Below are positions 43,422-54,118 of a stretch of 64,000 bases of DNA, piece by piece. A model generated the notes under the pieces. That model ran no database searches. It was not told the DNA's origin and saw nothing but the letters and a program-made list of their open reading frames with translations. The translations under genes and the position numbers were made by a program. Source of the stretch: Ophiostoma sp. CBS 140.51 (Eukaryota > Ascomycota > Sordariomycetes > Ophiostomatales > Ophiostomataceae). Location: positions 62,001-126,000 of the forward strand of contig JANSLP010000052.1 in assembly GCA_029298735.1 (NCBI GenBank). The letters are read 5' to 3'. Position 1 is the stretch's first letter; each line of letters opens with the position of its first letter.

Positions 43422-44888
43422 ATGGCCCGCCCACGATCACGATCTCGGCCGGTGGCCTCACGGCCCCTGTTGGGCAAATTTCTGGCCGTCCTATTTGTCG
43501 TCACCTGTCTTCTTGCCATGGCATCGGCCGCTTCTTCGGCCCAACCCTCACCAAGACAAGAAAAGGACAAGGCTGGCAGCCGGTCTGCTGCTGCTAGCAG
43601 CGATGATCTCATCTGCCACACGGATGTAGTCGCCGAGTGCTACCCCCGTGTCTTCCAGCCCACCCACGAGTTCCAGCGAGTACACGAAGACCAGGACCTG
43701 CCACCAGGGCTGCACGTGCGCCTCAATATCAACACGGGACTGCGAGAGGCCAAGATCAACAACGAGTCGGAAGAGCTGCCAGAAGGTCTTCAGGGCCTGC
43801 CTGTCGACAGTAGCGTTGTTCTTGTTGACCAGCCCGAGGGCGCCAACGACATTGAAGTTGACGCCCCTGTGGCCCGCATCCCCAAGGGCGCACCAGCCTA
43901 CGACCCCGCCGGTGTTGTTAAGGATCCTGGTGCCCATGCCGACGGTGAAGGCAGCCCTGCGTCCATCACCTTCCACGAGTCCATTGCCCTGGTCAAGGGC
44001 GTGGCTGTTGGCCAAGTTGTCGGTCATGACGCTGATGGGAAGATCGGCCTGGCGGTCGCCGAGCAGGCCCGGTTTATTGATGCGCTCGTCGAGATTGACG
44101 ACGTGGCCCATGACATCTATTACGGTCTCAAGCTGACCGAGGACCGCGTCATTACGAGACAGTTGTTGTGTCTCATGAGCGGCGGTAGCATCGGTGGCGG
44201 CAGCATTTTTAGTGGTGCGGGCCACAGCGGCAGTGGTAAGGGTCTCGAGGCAGCACAAAAGGCGGCCATGGCCGTGGCTTCGGCTGTCCAGAATAACCCG
44301 GTCGCGCTGCGCGAGCTCTCTACCTACTGGGACATGTACAAGAGCGGATTATGCGCGACAGCCGGTGGACAAGTCACGACGCTCGGCGATGTCATCTTCG
44401 GTCCGTACCACCATGCAACCGAAGACGTGCCCGAGCACCGTCAAGAAGGCCACGACAATAACTACATTGCGGCCAACCACCCGGCGTGGATTCGTTCTCG
44501 TCTTCTTGCCATCAGCGGCCTCATCAAGGACAAGGACATTATGCAGGACTTTTTGTCCCGCGGCGGCTTGACGGAGGTGCTTAAACTTCTCGTCGATCAC
44601 GAGGGCGATGCGGCTTATGATGCCGTCCGCCAACGGGCGGCAAACCTGGTGAACGACAACTTTTTGGACGAGAGCATGGGCGCAGATCTGTCGCTGTGGC
44701 CCGTCAAGGAGTTTGCGGCGGCTGTGGCAGAAAAGCCGTGTGATGGTACGGTGCACGCGTTCTGCTGGGACTACCATATTCAGCAACTGGCCAAGGCACA
44801 CAAAAAGGATAAGACCCACTGGTCCCACGGGCTATTAAAAGGCCTGCATGAAGTGAAAAAAGGCGGTAGTGGGAAGACTGAATTGTAA
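43422..44888 (+). CDS. SIL1: ER nucleotide exchange factor SIL1
   Basis: A 488-residue intron-free protein. The frame is open further upstream, but the ATG at 43422 follows a CA-rich leader and opens an Arg-rich n-region and hydrophobic core (FLAVLFVVTCLLAMASA), a signal peptide for the ER. SIL1 releases ADP from the Hsp70 BiP/Kar2 and supports protein import and folding. The diagnostic fungal N-terminal block is present: ICHTDVVAECYPRVFQPTHE then DLPPGLHVRLNINTGLREAK. The remainder is an all-helical armadillo-like domain (for example FIDALVEIDDVAHDIYYGLK, NPVALRELSTYWDMY, DFLSRGGLTEVLKLLVDHEG). Two cysteines near the N-terminus and two near the C-terminus (CDGTVHAFC) may pair. The protein ends in KTEL, a possible weak ER-retrieval signal. 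A Gly/Ser loop (about residues 250-275) is a local insertion. Confidence 0.92.
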   Translation: MARPRSRSRPVASRPLLGKFLAVLFVVTCLLAMASAASSAQPSPRQEKDKAGSRSAAASSDDLICHTDVVAECYPRVFQPTHEFQRVHEDQDLPPGLHVRLNINTGLREAKINNESEELPEGLQGLPVDSSVVLVDQPEGANDIEVDAPVARIPKGAPAYDPAGVVKDPGAHADGEGSPASITFHESIALVKGVAVGQVVGHDADGKIGLAVAEQARFIDALVEIDDVAHDIYYGLKLTEDRVITRQLLCLMSGGSIGGGSIFSGAGHSGSGKGLEAAQKAAMAVASAVQNNPVALRELSTYWDMYKSGLCATAGGQVTTLGDVIFGPYHHATEDVPEHRQEGHDNNYIAANHPAWIRSRLLAISGLIKDKDIMQDFLSRGGLTEVLKLLVDHEGDAAYDAVRQRAANLVNDNFLDESMGADLSLWPVKEFAAAVAEKPCDGTVHAFCWDYHIQQLAKAHKKDKTHWSHGLLKGLHEVKKGGSGKTEL

Positions 44889-45431
44889 AGAGCTGGCGAG
44901 AATTGTATGGGCTGCAAAAAAAGCCACAACCGGTGTTTTATGGGAAATGAATTAGATCATAATATTGTATATACCCTTTTCAATTGTTAAATAATTTTTG
45001 ATAATTTTTTCACCTCTGTTATTGCCGTTTACGGGCGTCGTGTTGTCGTGCGTTGACACTTTGTATAGGAGAAATGACGTTCGCGAGGCTGAAGCGGGCC
45101 GTTTCTGACGGTTACGGACGGTTACGGACGCGCACAAGGCTGTAAAGGACTGTAAGCTTCCGAATTGTAAATTCAGGGCAGGAACCGCCTGTAAATTGCT
45201 TCTATTGGCCCCAGCTACAGTTGCCCTAGTGGGTGAGACCTGTTTTAGCATGTTGGCAGCCCGCACCTTCCTCCAGACCTTGACCAGGGGACCTCCTAGT
45301 TCTCTCCTTCTCTTATTCCCCTTCTCCTTTTTATTTCTCATTCTCTCGTCTTTTTCTCATCTCTTTTGTTCCTTTCCTTCTCATCCTTCCTCCCTCCCCT
45401 CCCTTACCCCTCCACCCCGCACATTCACACC
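44889..45431. other. Intergenic region, SIL1 / MYND-SET
   Basis: Includes a perfect tandem decamer GTTACGGACG twice (45111-45130). The last 130 bases are a strongly CT-rich leader of the MYND-SET gene. No gene was seen. Confidence 0.6.
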
Positions 45432-47243
45432 ATGAACGCTCTCCCACCTGGTCTCGAGGTCCGTGGCGACCGGTCGCCTCCGGGCGTGACACCGGCCAGA
45501 CGAGGCCGTGGCCTATTTGCTACAAAGAGCTATTCTCCGGGTGACCAGATTGCCCTGTTTGACAACCCGCTCATTGTGCTGCCTTCTGGTCCCGATGCCA
45601 CCAAGATCTGCAACAACTGCCTTGACGCACGCCGCGCGCACCTGATCAAGAAGTGCGTCGGCTGCCAGGCCGTTGCATACTGCGGCAAGGAGTGCCAGCG
45701 CGCACACTGGCGACGCTTCCACAAGTATGAGTGCAAGCCGCTCAAGAATGCCTTTGAGAGCGCCGCAAGACAGGCTGCTCAGACCCCCGGTGCCTATGTG
45801 CAGCCGCTGCCGACGCCTGTACGTGCGTTGATGCTTTTGATCCTGCAGTGGAACGACCAACCTCACTCGGAACAACTCCGCACTACGATCCAGAACCTCG
45901 AGGGTAATGCACCGGCTTTCATCAGCAACAGAGAAATGTGGAACGACTTTAAGTTGCAGGCGGCCGCGGCGTGTCAGTTTACCAAGTGGCTTGGCGAGGA
46001 CCAGATCCGCACGGCTGTTGAGATTATGTGCCGCATCCACACCAACTCCTTTGACCGCCGCGACCACAACCTGACGCAGTCGGGCATGTTCTTAGACGCT
46101 AACTTGGCCATGGCCAACCACTCGTGCTTGCCCAATGCCGTCGTTGGGTTCTTTGGCCCCAAGACCTGGCTGCGGGCCCAGGAGCCTATCAAGGTCGGCG
46201 ACGAGATCACCATCTCGTACATTGACTACACCAAGCCGCGCGCTGCTCGTCAGCGTGGACTTACCCACTACAACTTTAAGTGCTCGTGCCGCCGCTGCAC
46301 TGAGAACTTGGATGTCTACCAGGTGTGCCAGCAGTCACCCGTGCTGGAGCTCAACAACAAGTACAGTGTTGTACCCAGTCTTGATCTGCTGCGCAACCCG
46401 CCCATCTTCCGCGAGGCTGAGGGACACCCCATCACGCCCGAGCAGATTGAGGCCATGTACGATGAGAGCGGCGTCGAGGCACTTGACAACTCGGACATTG
46501 CCTTCACGGAGGAGGACCCCAACTTTGGCAAGCGTCTGCCGCAGATGCGTAAACTGTGGCGCATCTGCAAACCGTTTATTGATGCCAAGCGTTGGGCCGA
46601 CGAGCCGGTTGCCCATCTAATGCATCTCGCGTTTATGCACTTCCTCGAAACGCAAAACTACTGCCATGCCCTGGCTTTTCAGATTTTTACCTGCCAGCAT
46701 ATTGACCCTTACCGCTACCCGGCGCCCTTTGACATGCGCCGTGTCCGCAACCTCAACAATGTCGCTACAATGCTCCCGCAGGTTCTCAAGGTCGTTTTCC
46801 CCGACGTGAGCGGCTCCGTCGGACCGCCTCCCATAGTCGCACCGCACCTCAAGGACAAGCTCTACGACCTTGTCGACGGCGCGACCACAGAAGCCATTCT
46901 ACGCATCGTCCTCGAACTGGGGCCCAAGGGCCACTCGACCCAATGGCCATATATGGACGATGCCGGACACTTCCTCGCGCAGGTCGAGGTGATGCAAAAC
47001 CGCGAGATCATTTCTAGCATGGTCAAGGCCAGTCGAGACGCAGCTCAGGCACCACCCGCTACAAGCTTGAACCCTGAGTCGAGGTATGGACCAGACGTTG
47101 GTGCGTCCACGGCAGCGGTCAAGCGCTGGTTTGCCAGCCCGTTGTCTCCAGGAGGTGTGGAATACTTTGATGAGCGTGTATTGAAGCGACTCAATGCCGT
47201 ATCTGGAGTGGCAATCCGTTTGCTGCAAGATCTTTTGAACTGA
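45432..47243 (+). CDS. SMYD-like protein with SET and MYND domains
   Basis: An intron-free 603-residue protein. The ATG at 45432 follows a CT-rich leader, and in-frame upstream codons are leader. The SET domain is split by a MYND zinc finger, the SMYD arrangement: the first SET part is ARRGRGLFATKSYSPGDQIA, and the MYND finger is residues 60-101 with C60, C63, C75, C78, C84, C88, H97 and C101. SET resumes near residue 150 and carries NHSCLPNAVV and GDEITISYIDYT. The post-SET cysteines are in FKCSCRRC. The C-terminal ~250 residues are helical, as in the TPR-like CTD of SMYD proteins. Such enzymes methylate lysines of histones or other proteins; the substrate is unknown. All cofactor motifs are intact. 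Confidence 0.9.
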   Translation: MNALPPGLEVRGDRSPPGVTPARRGRGLFATKSYSPGDQIALFDNPLIVLPSGPDATKICNNCLDARRAHLIKKCVGCQAVAYCGKECQRAHWRRFHKYECKPLKNAFESAARQAAQTPGAYVQPLPTPVRALMLLILQWNDQPHSEQLRTTIQNLEGNAPAFISNREMWNDFKLQAAAACQFTKWLGEDQIRTAVEIMCRIHTNSFDRRDHNLTQSGMFLDANLAMANHSCLPNAVVGFFGPKTWLRAQEPIKVGDEITISYIDYTKPRAARQRGLTHYNFKCSCRRCTENLDVYQVCQQSPVLELNNKYSVVPSLDLLRNPPIFREAEGHPITPEQIEAMYDESGVEALDNSDIAFTEEDPNFGKRLPQMRKLWRICKPFIDAKRWADEPVAHLMHLAFMHFLETQNYCHALAFQIFTCQHIDPYRYPAPFDMRRVRNLNNVATMLPQVLKVVFPDVSGSVGPPPIVAPHLKDKLYDLVDGATTEAILRIVLELGPKGHSTQWPYMDDAGHFLAQVEVMQNREIISSMVKASRDAAQAPPATSLNPESRYGPDVGASTAAVKRWFASPLSPGGVEYFDERVLKRLNAVSGVAIRLLQDLLN

Positions 47244-47900
47244 GAGGTGGTACCTGCCATTTGACTGATAAAAACATGAGAATTAAGGAAGAAAAGAAAA
47301 GCAGAAAGGCAACGCGAGATGAGATGAGATGAAATGAGACTAAAAGCATGATATAGAAGTGTATCTAGAGCTATATAAAGAGATGAAGAGATGAAGAGAT
47401 GAATTGATAGAATGAACATATTAAAGTAGAAGTTAAGTGAGTTGTTGTAGCAAAGTGGCATGGCAGTAGTCGTGATTTTATATTGAGCTCACTGTACTTA
47501 CTGAAGTCATTGTAGCCCGCTATGTGACGTTGTAACTCGCTGTCAGACGTTGTTGATTTACAGCTCAGTTACCTAATACGGAAGGCGGTGGTTCAACTCT
47601 AGCTCCCATGCTCCTGCTTTGCGCGGCAGAATTATCTTTTTTTCTTACTAGCATGACGCCCATGTGCACTTGTTGCAGGCAGGAGCATCCCGCTACTTTT
47701 CTCACAACAAACTAACACAAAATTGAGCGAGCATTGTTCTTTCTTTTCTCGTCGCTTTCTGTCGTTTTTTACCCCCTCGCTCTTTCCTGACCGACTTGCA
47801 TCCATTCCTTCCTTACTATACGATCGAGACGAACATAACCACTTGCCTAAAGAACGATTGACCAACGATTTGACACTTTCCACCCTCCACTCTTTCAACC
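47244..47900. other. Intergenic region, MYND-SET / REX1
   Basis: Includes a short GAAGAGAT tandem repeat at about 47380-47402 and GAGAT repeats before it, in the likely 3' UTR of the MYND-SET gene. The CT-rich part near 47735-47900 is the REX1 promoter/leader. Confidence 0.6.
47380..47402 (+). repeat. Short tandem repeat (GAAGAGAT unit)
   Basis: About three copies of an 8-bp unit in AT/GA-rich intergenic DNA. It is a microsatellite and no function is evident. Confidence 0.7.
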
Positions 47901-50279
47901 ATGTCGTCCGTCCCTACGGACTCGACAAAGGCCAAGCCGGCCAGCCTCAGCGACGGCTCGCCCACGAACAGTGCCAGCGACTCGGCTGTGAGTGTGGCCG
48001 GTACGAAGCGGTCGCGCACCGATATGGAGCTCGGCGATCTGGCCGCCGCTGAAGCGCTCTCGATTTCCAACAACGGCGACAGCAAATCACAACACAAGAA
48101 GGACAAGAAGCGGGAAAAGAAGGAGAAGCACAGCAAGCACAGCGACGGCAAGGCGACAGAGGGCGCTTTTGGGGAGGATGATGGCGGCGAGTGGCAGACA
48201 ATCCGCGGCGGCCGTCCGACTAAAAAGTTAAAAAAGGTGCCCAAGAAGGACTCGGGCAACTACCCGGCCCTCAACTTTAACAAGAACGCCCGCCTCCAGA
48301 GCAAGATCCAGGTCTCGGACCTGCGCAACCTCGTCACATACATCTTCGCCGACGGCACCGCACCGCAATGGATCGGTGTGCACCACCGCCCATCCTTTCG
48401 CAAAATTGTCACCATTCTTGTGCCCGGTCTGGAGGAGGCCATGTTCAAGACGGGCGTCGACTTTGCCCAATGGATGGAGCAGGATGACGGCAGCATTGCG
48501 GCGCTGCAGCTCTGGACAAAGAACATTGCGACACCCCACGACGACGCCTACCCGCGCACCCTGGACAAGGACAACCTGCCAGTGGCTGTCCAGCCGTTTG
48601 CCGACGTCTTTACGCAGCTGTGGCCAGTGCGTGCACGCGGTAACGAAAAGTATGCCACGCTCTTCTCGCCCGTCGCCACCTTCTTGACAGCACCATTGCC
48701 CAAGGCGGCCTCTTCCGATGACAACAGCAGCAGACCCAAGGGCTCTGGGCCCCGCTTCCGGCCCGACAACGGCTCTAAAGACGTGCGCACACGCATCACC
48801 GAGTTCATTGCCACCCCCGAAGAATACCTCGCCAACGAGTTTGTGCTGCACCCGGCCCTGCTGCCGGCGGACCAGCGTGCTGCCTTTGAAGACGAGCCCG
48901 GCTGGGTGCACACCGATGTTGCCAACCTGAAAGACGGCGAAGTGCCCGAGGCCGACATCGAGCAGGGCAGCGTCACAGCTGGCCGGAAAGTCTTTGCCAT
49001 TGACTGCGAAATGTGCAAGGCCGCCGACGACAAGTTTGTCTTGACGCGCATCAGCGTCGTCGCCTGGGACGGCGAGGTTGTCATGGACGAGCTCGTCAAG
49101 CCTGACGAGCCCATTGTCGACTACTTGACTCAGTTCTCGGGCATCACCGAGGCCATGCTGGCACCCGTCACCACCCGCCTCGTCGATATCCAGCGCCGCC
49201 TGCTCGCGATCCTCGACAAGCACGCCATCTTGGTCGGCCACTCACTCGACTCGGACGTCCGCGCCATGCAGCTCACCCACCCCTTTATTGTCGACACTTC
49301 GATTGTCTTCCCCCACCCCATGGCCCCCGCCAAGAAGCACGCCCTGCGCTGGCTCTCCAGCAAGTACCTCAACCGTGAGATCCAAAAGGGCCACGGCACG
49401 GCGAGGGGCCACGACAGTGTGGAAGATGCCCGCACGTGTCTTGACCTGATCAAGCGCAAGTGTGAAAAAGGCAAAGCCTGGGGAGGTAGTGCCAGCGGGC
49501 AGAATGCCGAGTGGGCCGGCGGCGAGGGTGCCGGTGAGAACCTGTTCCACCGTCTGGCGCGTGCGGGCACCGCCTATCGGTCGCAGGGCGGACCCCAAGC
49601 GACGGGCGGCGTGGCCACGGGCAAGTCGACGGCCGCCGTGGACTGGGGCGATGCGCGCCGTACACTGTGTGGCGAAGCGAGCATTGTGCTGGGCGGCTGC
49701 CGCAGCGATACCGACGTCGAGAACAATCTGATGCGCGCGGTCCAGGGCGACCCCGACGGCAAAGTCGTGCCCGGTGGTGGTGTCGACTTTGTCTGGGCCC
49801 GGATGCGTGAACTGGAGGCGCTGCAAGGCTGGTGGAACCGTAACAAGCTGTCGGGCGGTGCGGATCCCCAGCCAAATCAGAACCAAACTCAGAACCAGAA
49901 CGGTCATGGACCTCCAACTCTGCAGATGCTGGAGGTGCTGATGGCTGCCGAGGAGGACAAGCACCCGGATGAAGACAAGCCTGAGGATGACAGCGAGGTC
50001 TCACCTCTAGAGCGTGCCGTCCGTATCCTAGCTCGCCGTATTCGCCGCATCCACTCTCAGCTGCCGCCCTGCACAGCTCTCGTGGTCTTGAGCGGCAGCG
50101 GCGACCCTCGGGCCATGAGCCGTTTGCAGGCACAGCGTGCCCAGCACAAGAAGGAGTACCACACACCTGGCATTAAGTGGGACCAGATCTCGGTACCGTG
50201 GACGGATACGGAGGCGCAACAGCTGCAGCAGGCCGTGCGGCGGGCACGCGAGGGCATTGCCTTTGTTGCCGTGAAGTAG
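47901..50279 (+). CDS. REX1: RNA exonuclease REX1 / RNH70-like (DEDDh)
   Basis: A 792-residue intron-free protein with a lysine-rich N-terminus (HKKDKKREKKEKHSKHS) suited to nuclear or nucleolar import. A conserved region follows (NKNARLQSKIQVSDLRNLVT, WIGVHHRPSFRKIVTILVPG) that is typical of REX1. The exonuclease domain covers about residues 360-525: ExoI is KVFAIDCEMC, ExoII is LVGHSLDSDVRAM, and ExoIII is HDSVEDARTCLDLI, giving the D-E-D-D-H set. REX1 trims 3' ends of 5S rRNA, tRNAs and 5.8S precursors in yeast. The extended C-terminal part ends with a region like the RRM-type tail of fungal homologues (TALVVLSGSGDPRAMSRL). Gly/Gln/Asn-rich low-complexity linkers occur between domains. It stands convergent with PEX5. 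Confidence 0.92.
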   Translation: MSSVPTDSTKAKPASLSDGSPTNSASDSAVSVAGTKRSRTDMELGDLAAAEALSISNNGDSKSQHKKDKKREKKEKHSKHSDGKATEGAFGEDDGGEWQTIRGGRPTKKLKKVPKKDSGNYPALNFNKNARLQSKIQVSDLRNLVTYIFADGTAPQWIGVHHRPSFRKIVTILVPGLEEAMFKTGVDFAQWMEQDDGSIAALQLWTKNIATPHDDAYPRTLDKDNLPVAVQPFADVFTQLWPVRARGNEKYATLFSPVATFLTAPLPKAASSDDNSSRPKGSGPRFRPDNGSKDVRTRITEFIATPEEYLANEFVLHPALLPADQRAAFEDEPGWVHTDVANLKDGEVPEADIEQGSVTAGRKVFAIDCEMCKAADDKFVLTRISVVAWDGEVVMDELVKPDEPIVDYLTQFSGITEAMLAPVTTRLVDIQRRLLAILDKHAILVGHSLDSDVRAMQLTHPFIVDTSIVFPHPMAPAKKHALRWLSSKYLNREIQKGHGTARGHDSVEDARTCLDLIKRKCEKGKAWGGSASGQNAEWAGGEGAGENLFHRLARAGTAYRSQGGPQATGGVATGKSTAAVDWGDARRTLCGEASIVLGGCRSDTDVENNLMRAVQGDPDGKVVPGGGVDFVWARMRELEALQGWWNRNKLSGGADPQPNQNQTQNQNGHGPPTLQMLEVLMAAEEDKHPDEDKPEDDSEVSPLERAVRILARRIRRIHSQLPPCTALVVLSGSGDPRAMSRLQAQRAQHKKEYHTPGIKWDQISVPWTDTEAQQLQQAVRRAREGIAFVAVK

Positions 50280-50778
50280 GCGCGCGGTGGAAGAAGAGAG
50301 GAGGAGTCCAGAATGGGAGGAAATGTCTTGTCATGTCACGGCTTTACGACTTTGATTTTCTACTATTTTTTTTCACTGTTTATTTCATCGGATAGATACC
50401 AAGGGAACAAGGGGAAGAAAGCGAAGGATTACCGTGAGTGAATGGTTCTCTGTTCATGGAAAAAGGGAAACCCTCGTGAGTGGTGCCATCTATATGAGAG
50501 GCAAATGAATGAAGCTATGTACAATATAGAAACAAAAGTCAAGTTGGAGAATCTGTCCCAGTAATAATAAATGCAGAAAACAAGAACATAACGTGAAAGG
50601 GCTGATAATAATGAAGTAGTCCCATCAATGCGAATCCGATACAAAATGTAGATGTGTTTTCCCGTCCCTTTTAAGTCGACGGTGTGCCTCCTCTTTTCCA
50701 ATCGTTGTTCTTCTTAACAACAATCCAGTTTTCCGTGTCATTTTATCATATTGTCTTCTTGCTCTCCTCAATCTCCGT
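50280..50778. other. Convergent intergenic region (REX1 / PEX5)
   Basis: 499 AT-rich bases, presumably two 3' UTRs. No gene was seen. Confidence 0.6.
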
Positions 50779-52841
50779 CTAGAAGTCAAACTCGCCGCGG
50801 AAGATATCCGGGTCCATATCGGTAGACACCCGGTCGGCCAGGTCGCGACGGTCCATCAGACCAAACACACGACGCAGCGTATCGTGCAGCGTCGTGCTCC
50901 GGTTCTGGGTGGTCAAGCGGTCCAAGTGCTCATCGGTGACACCCGCAGCGGCACCGCCCAGGATCTCGCGGGCCTTTTCGCGGCCGCTCTTCTCGACATC
51001 CTTGTGCATGGCCAGGGCGGCCAGCAGGTGGCTGGCCGCCTCGTCGTAGCAGCCCATGTTAATGCAGCTAACACCGAGGTTGTAACGGGCGCGCACAAAG
51101 TTGGGGTGCAAGGACAGGGCCTTTTCGTAGGCGGCAATCGCTTCTTCGGAGCGGCCCGAGTTGGCCAGTGTGGCGCCCAGGCGGTTCCATAGTAGGTGCA
51201 CCTGCGAGCGCTGGTTGCTGGTGCCCTGTTCGCTCGATGCCAGCGCGGCGTGGAAGCAGTCGACGGCCTTGTCAAAGTCCTCGCCACCGTAAAAGAGCAC
51301 ACCCAGACCAACCTGGACATCCGGGTCCATGTGCTCGCCGTCGGGCGACAGCTGAGCGGCCTCGATAAACTTTTCAGTGATGCGCTCGTGCAGCTGCTGG
51401 CGGTCGGTGAAGCCGATCTCGGCGGCGTTGCTCAACTCGGCGGGTGGCAAGACCTGCGGGTACTTGGCGGACAGCCAGCGCTCGAGGGTGCGATAGGCGG
51501 TGGTGTCGTAGCCCTCGTTGGTGTAGGAGACGGCCAGGGCCATGAGGCCGCCGAGGTTGGTGGGGTCGAGCTTCAAAGCGTGCTCCAAGGCGCGGATGGC
51601 GGCAGTCTCCTTCTCGTTCTGTGCCTGTGCCGAGCCCAGGTAGACCCAGGCCTCGACACGCTCGGGCTCGCGCTGGCAAGCCGCCTCGAACGCAAGCGCC
51701 GCCAAGGACAGGTTACCGTTCTCATTCATAATGCGGACACCCTCCTCAAAGGGATTGTTGTGCTCCTGGAACAGGTTCTCATCCTCAAACTGGTAGGGGT
51801 CGATGCGCGGGTCCAGACCCATGCGGTTGCCGAGCGGCTCCCAGTCGTCGCCCCAGGTGTTTTGGAAATCTTCCGACACATCCTTCCAGTCGCCGCCGTC
51901 AAAAGCCTCGCGCATCGCGGCGTTCTCGGCCTGGATGCCGTTCCAGACGGCCTCGAGGTCACCAAAGTTGGTCTCCGAGTTGAGGACCTGCTCGTCGACC
52001 TTGTTGAGTTCGCGCTCAATGGCGTCGTTGGCAGCCTGGTCCTGGTCGTCGAGCTTGGCGCCCTCGGCGGCCTGCTTGTCCTGCATCTCCATGCGCGCAA
52101 ACTGCTCCTCCCACTCGTGGTCGTTGAGCTCGACAACCTTGCCCTTGCCTTTACCCTCGACGAGCAGGTCTTGGTCCAGCGGCTGCTGTTGGAAATGCTG
52201 CTGTTGCGACCAGCTGTGCTGCATCTGTGGGCGGTACATGGGGAACTGCATGCCGCTGTCGAACTGCGACATGCCGCCGTAGCCCATACCCATACCACCG
52301 CCCATCATTGGCGACTGCATGTGCTGTGCGGGTCCTGCAGCGGCCGACGACGATGCGCCGCCCATTTGCTGCTGTGCGGGGTGTTGGTGGTGCTGCTGTT
52401 GCTGAAACTTGGCAAACTCTTCGGGGTTAAAGCCGGCGTCCATGGGCGTCTGGGCGCGGAAGCTGTTGTCGGACCAGACGGGGGAGGCGGACTGGGCGCG
52501 CAGGTGGACGCCGCGGGAGGCGGGATCGATTTGGAGCTGGTTCATGTGGGCGGGGTCCATGGCCATTTCGGACATGTTGGGGCCCTTTTGGAGGAAGCCA
52601 TTGACCATCTTGAGATGTAAGTTGGTGCTCTGTGAAAGGAAGGGGAACAGAACGATCGCGTGCTACATACCTCATCTTGTGCGGGCCCCCGGTTGGCGCT
52701 CCGGAAGCCGTTGATTCCGCCGTTCGGTCCGGCATTAACGAGCCGATCGCGCTGCAGACTCCGGTCGTCCTGGACGTGCTTAGTGAACTGGCTCAGCGGG
52801 TTGCCCGCCGTCGAGCACTCGGCACCGCCCATAAACGACAT
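50779..52841 (-). CDS. PEX5: Peroxisomal targeting signal receptor PEX5
   Basis: Two exons on the minus strand. Exon 1 is 52841-52671 (57 codons). The intron starts GTATGT at 52670. Exon 2 begins either at 52608 (62-nt intron, CTTAC branch-like, CAAG acceptor, 666 residues) or at 52629 (41-nt intron after CACAG, 673 residues); both keep the frame. The 62-nt model fits the other introns better. PEX5 binds SKL-type C-termini in the cytosol and carries matrix proteins to the peroxisome. The N-terminus MSFMGGAECSTAGNPLSQF has the conserved Cys9 used for monoubiquitination. A Gln/Met/Gly-rich disordered half contains at least one WxxxF motif (WEEQF) for PEX13/PEX14 binding. The C-terminal TPR domain (about residues 340-620) includes AWVYLGSAQAQNEKETAAIR, the LWNRLGATLANSGRSEEAI repeat and FVRARYNLGVSCINMGCYDE, all with canonical W/L/G/Y/A/F/A/P positions. 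Confidence 0.95.
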
Positions 52842-54118
52842 GGCGGCGGTTGTGTGTTGTGGGGAGGGTGAGGGTGAGGGGGGAAGTCGGTAGAGGCGAA
52901 AGAGGACAGGGTCGGTTGAAAAAGGAGAAAGTCAAATTGAATCTGTATCCGTCGAAGAAGCAATATCGTCAAGGAGGTGTTGTACAGAACAGGAAAGAGT
53001 GATTGATGAAGAAAGGAAGGATGTCTGTTGAATGTTTTCGCACAACAAAAGGAAGGTGCAATCAACTACTACCTGAGGCAAGGCGCTAACGGTCTATAGA
53101 AACACGGGGAAACAGCAGAAACAGGCGCTGTTGTAATGCCTCTTTAGGGGACTTTGGGGGCACTTGTGGGCGGTGACGAACGGCAGGTCCGCTGACCAAT
53201 GTAAATATTCGGTCGTCACCTTCCGCCACCCCCACTAGCGCACTTCCCTTCTCCAATGGTCCCCAGCGCAAACTACCGAGGCATTCTTTCGGGAGCAGGT
53301 GACTTGGGTGACCTCTACGCACTAACAATTGCCACACAAAGGAAAGTCACTCTTCCCACGCCGACTGCCCCAGATCTTTTGCCCCAAACCAAGAAACTCC
53401 ACTATCACGCGCCAGAGACAGGCTCCAGGCAAACTTTCCCTCGCTTCCCCCGCATACAACGAGCCGACGTCCGTTGCAACGTTCAGGCTTTCAGCTACCT
53501 TTGTACGGAGTAGACTATGGCTGTAAAGGGAATGTTTTAGTGTTTTCACTTTGTGTGGTAGAGCAAGCTTTGTTTACATGATCACGGTACGGCTAGACAT
53601 CATGAAGCCCAATGCTATATTAGAAGTAGTTTTGTCCAATAGAATGCAAGTAAATAGACGTTGCCACGTACGAAGCACATGTGGTCCATTTGGCATACAC
53701 ATTGACACGTATTGAATTTCCAAGAACCAATATTGTGCAGGCCCATTGGGCTTACTATGTGAAAAGGTTATGTGACAGGGGTTGTTGACAACATAAACAT
53801 ATGTGACAAGGTAGTATGTAACTGGGGAGGCAATCTACATTGTCCTGAAACTATCTTCAATCTTTTTCCGTCTTTTCCGTCGTGTTCTCCCTTCTCCAAA
53901 AAGACAAAAGATCCGCAGTGAAGTAGATTAAAGGGATTTGATAATAAAAATAAAAGTATAAACGTTAACAACAGAAAGGGGGCCGACTCTGGGGGGTATC
54001 AGATTTAGAACGAGATTTGGTGAGATGAGGTAAAAGCGAGATGATGGTGAGATGAGAGGGGATGCAAAGCGAAGGAGAGAAGAAGGTAAAACGAAAAAGC
54101 AAAAGAACCTTAAAGGTC
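52842..54118. other. Intergenic region, PEX5 / coiled-coil gene
   Basis: PEX5 upstream sequence to about 53100, then mixed sequence with no supported gene. The right part is AT-rich and probably the 3' UTR of the coiled-coil gene. Confidence 0.55.

Noticed and set aside
47550..47610. Possible tRNA (GCTCAGTT and GGTTCAACTCT, resembling A and B boxes)
   Set aside because: The boxes are only about 30 bases apart, the T stem does not pair, and no acceptor stem can be formed.
51196..52620. 474-codon + strand frame inside PEX5
   Set aside because: It is antisense to the PEX5 TPR domain; its length is explained by GC-rich codon bias on the opposite strand.
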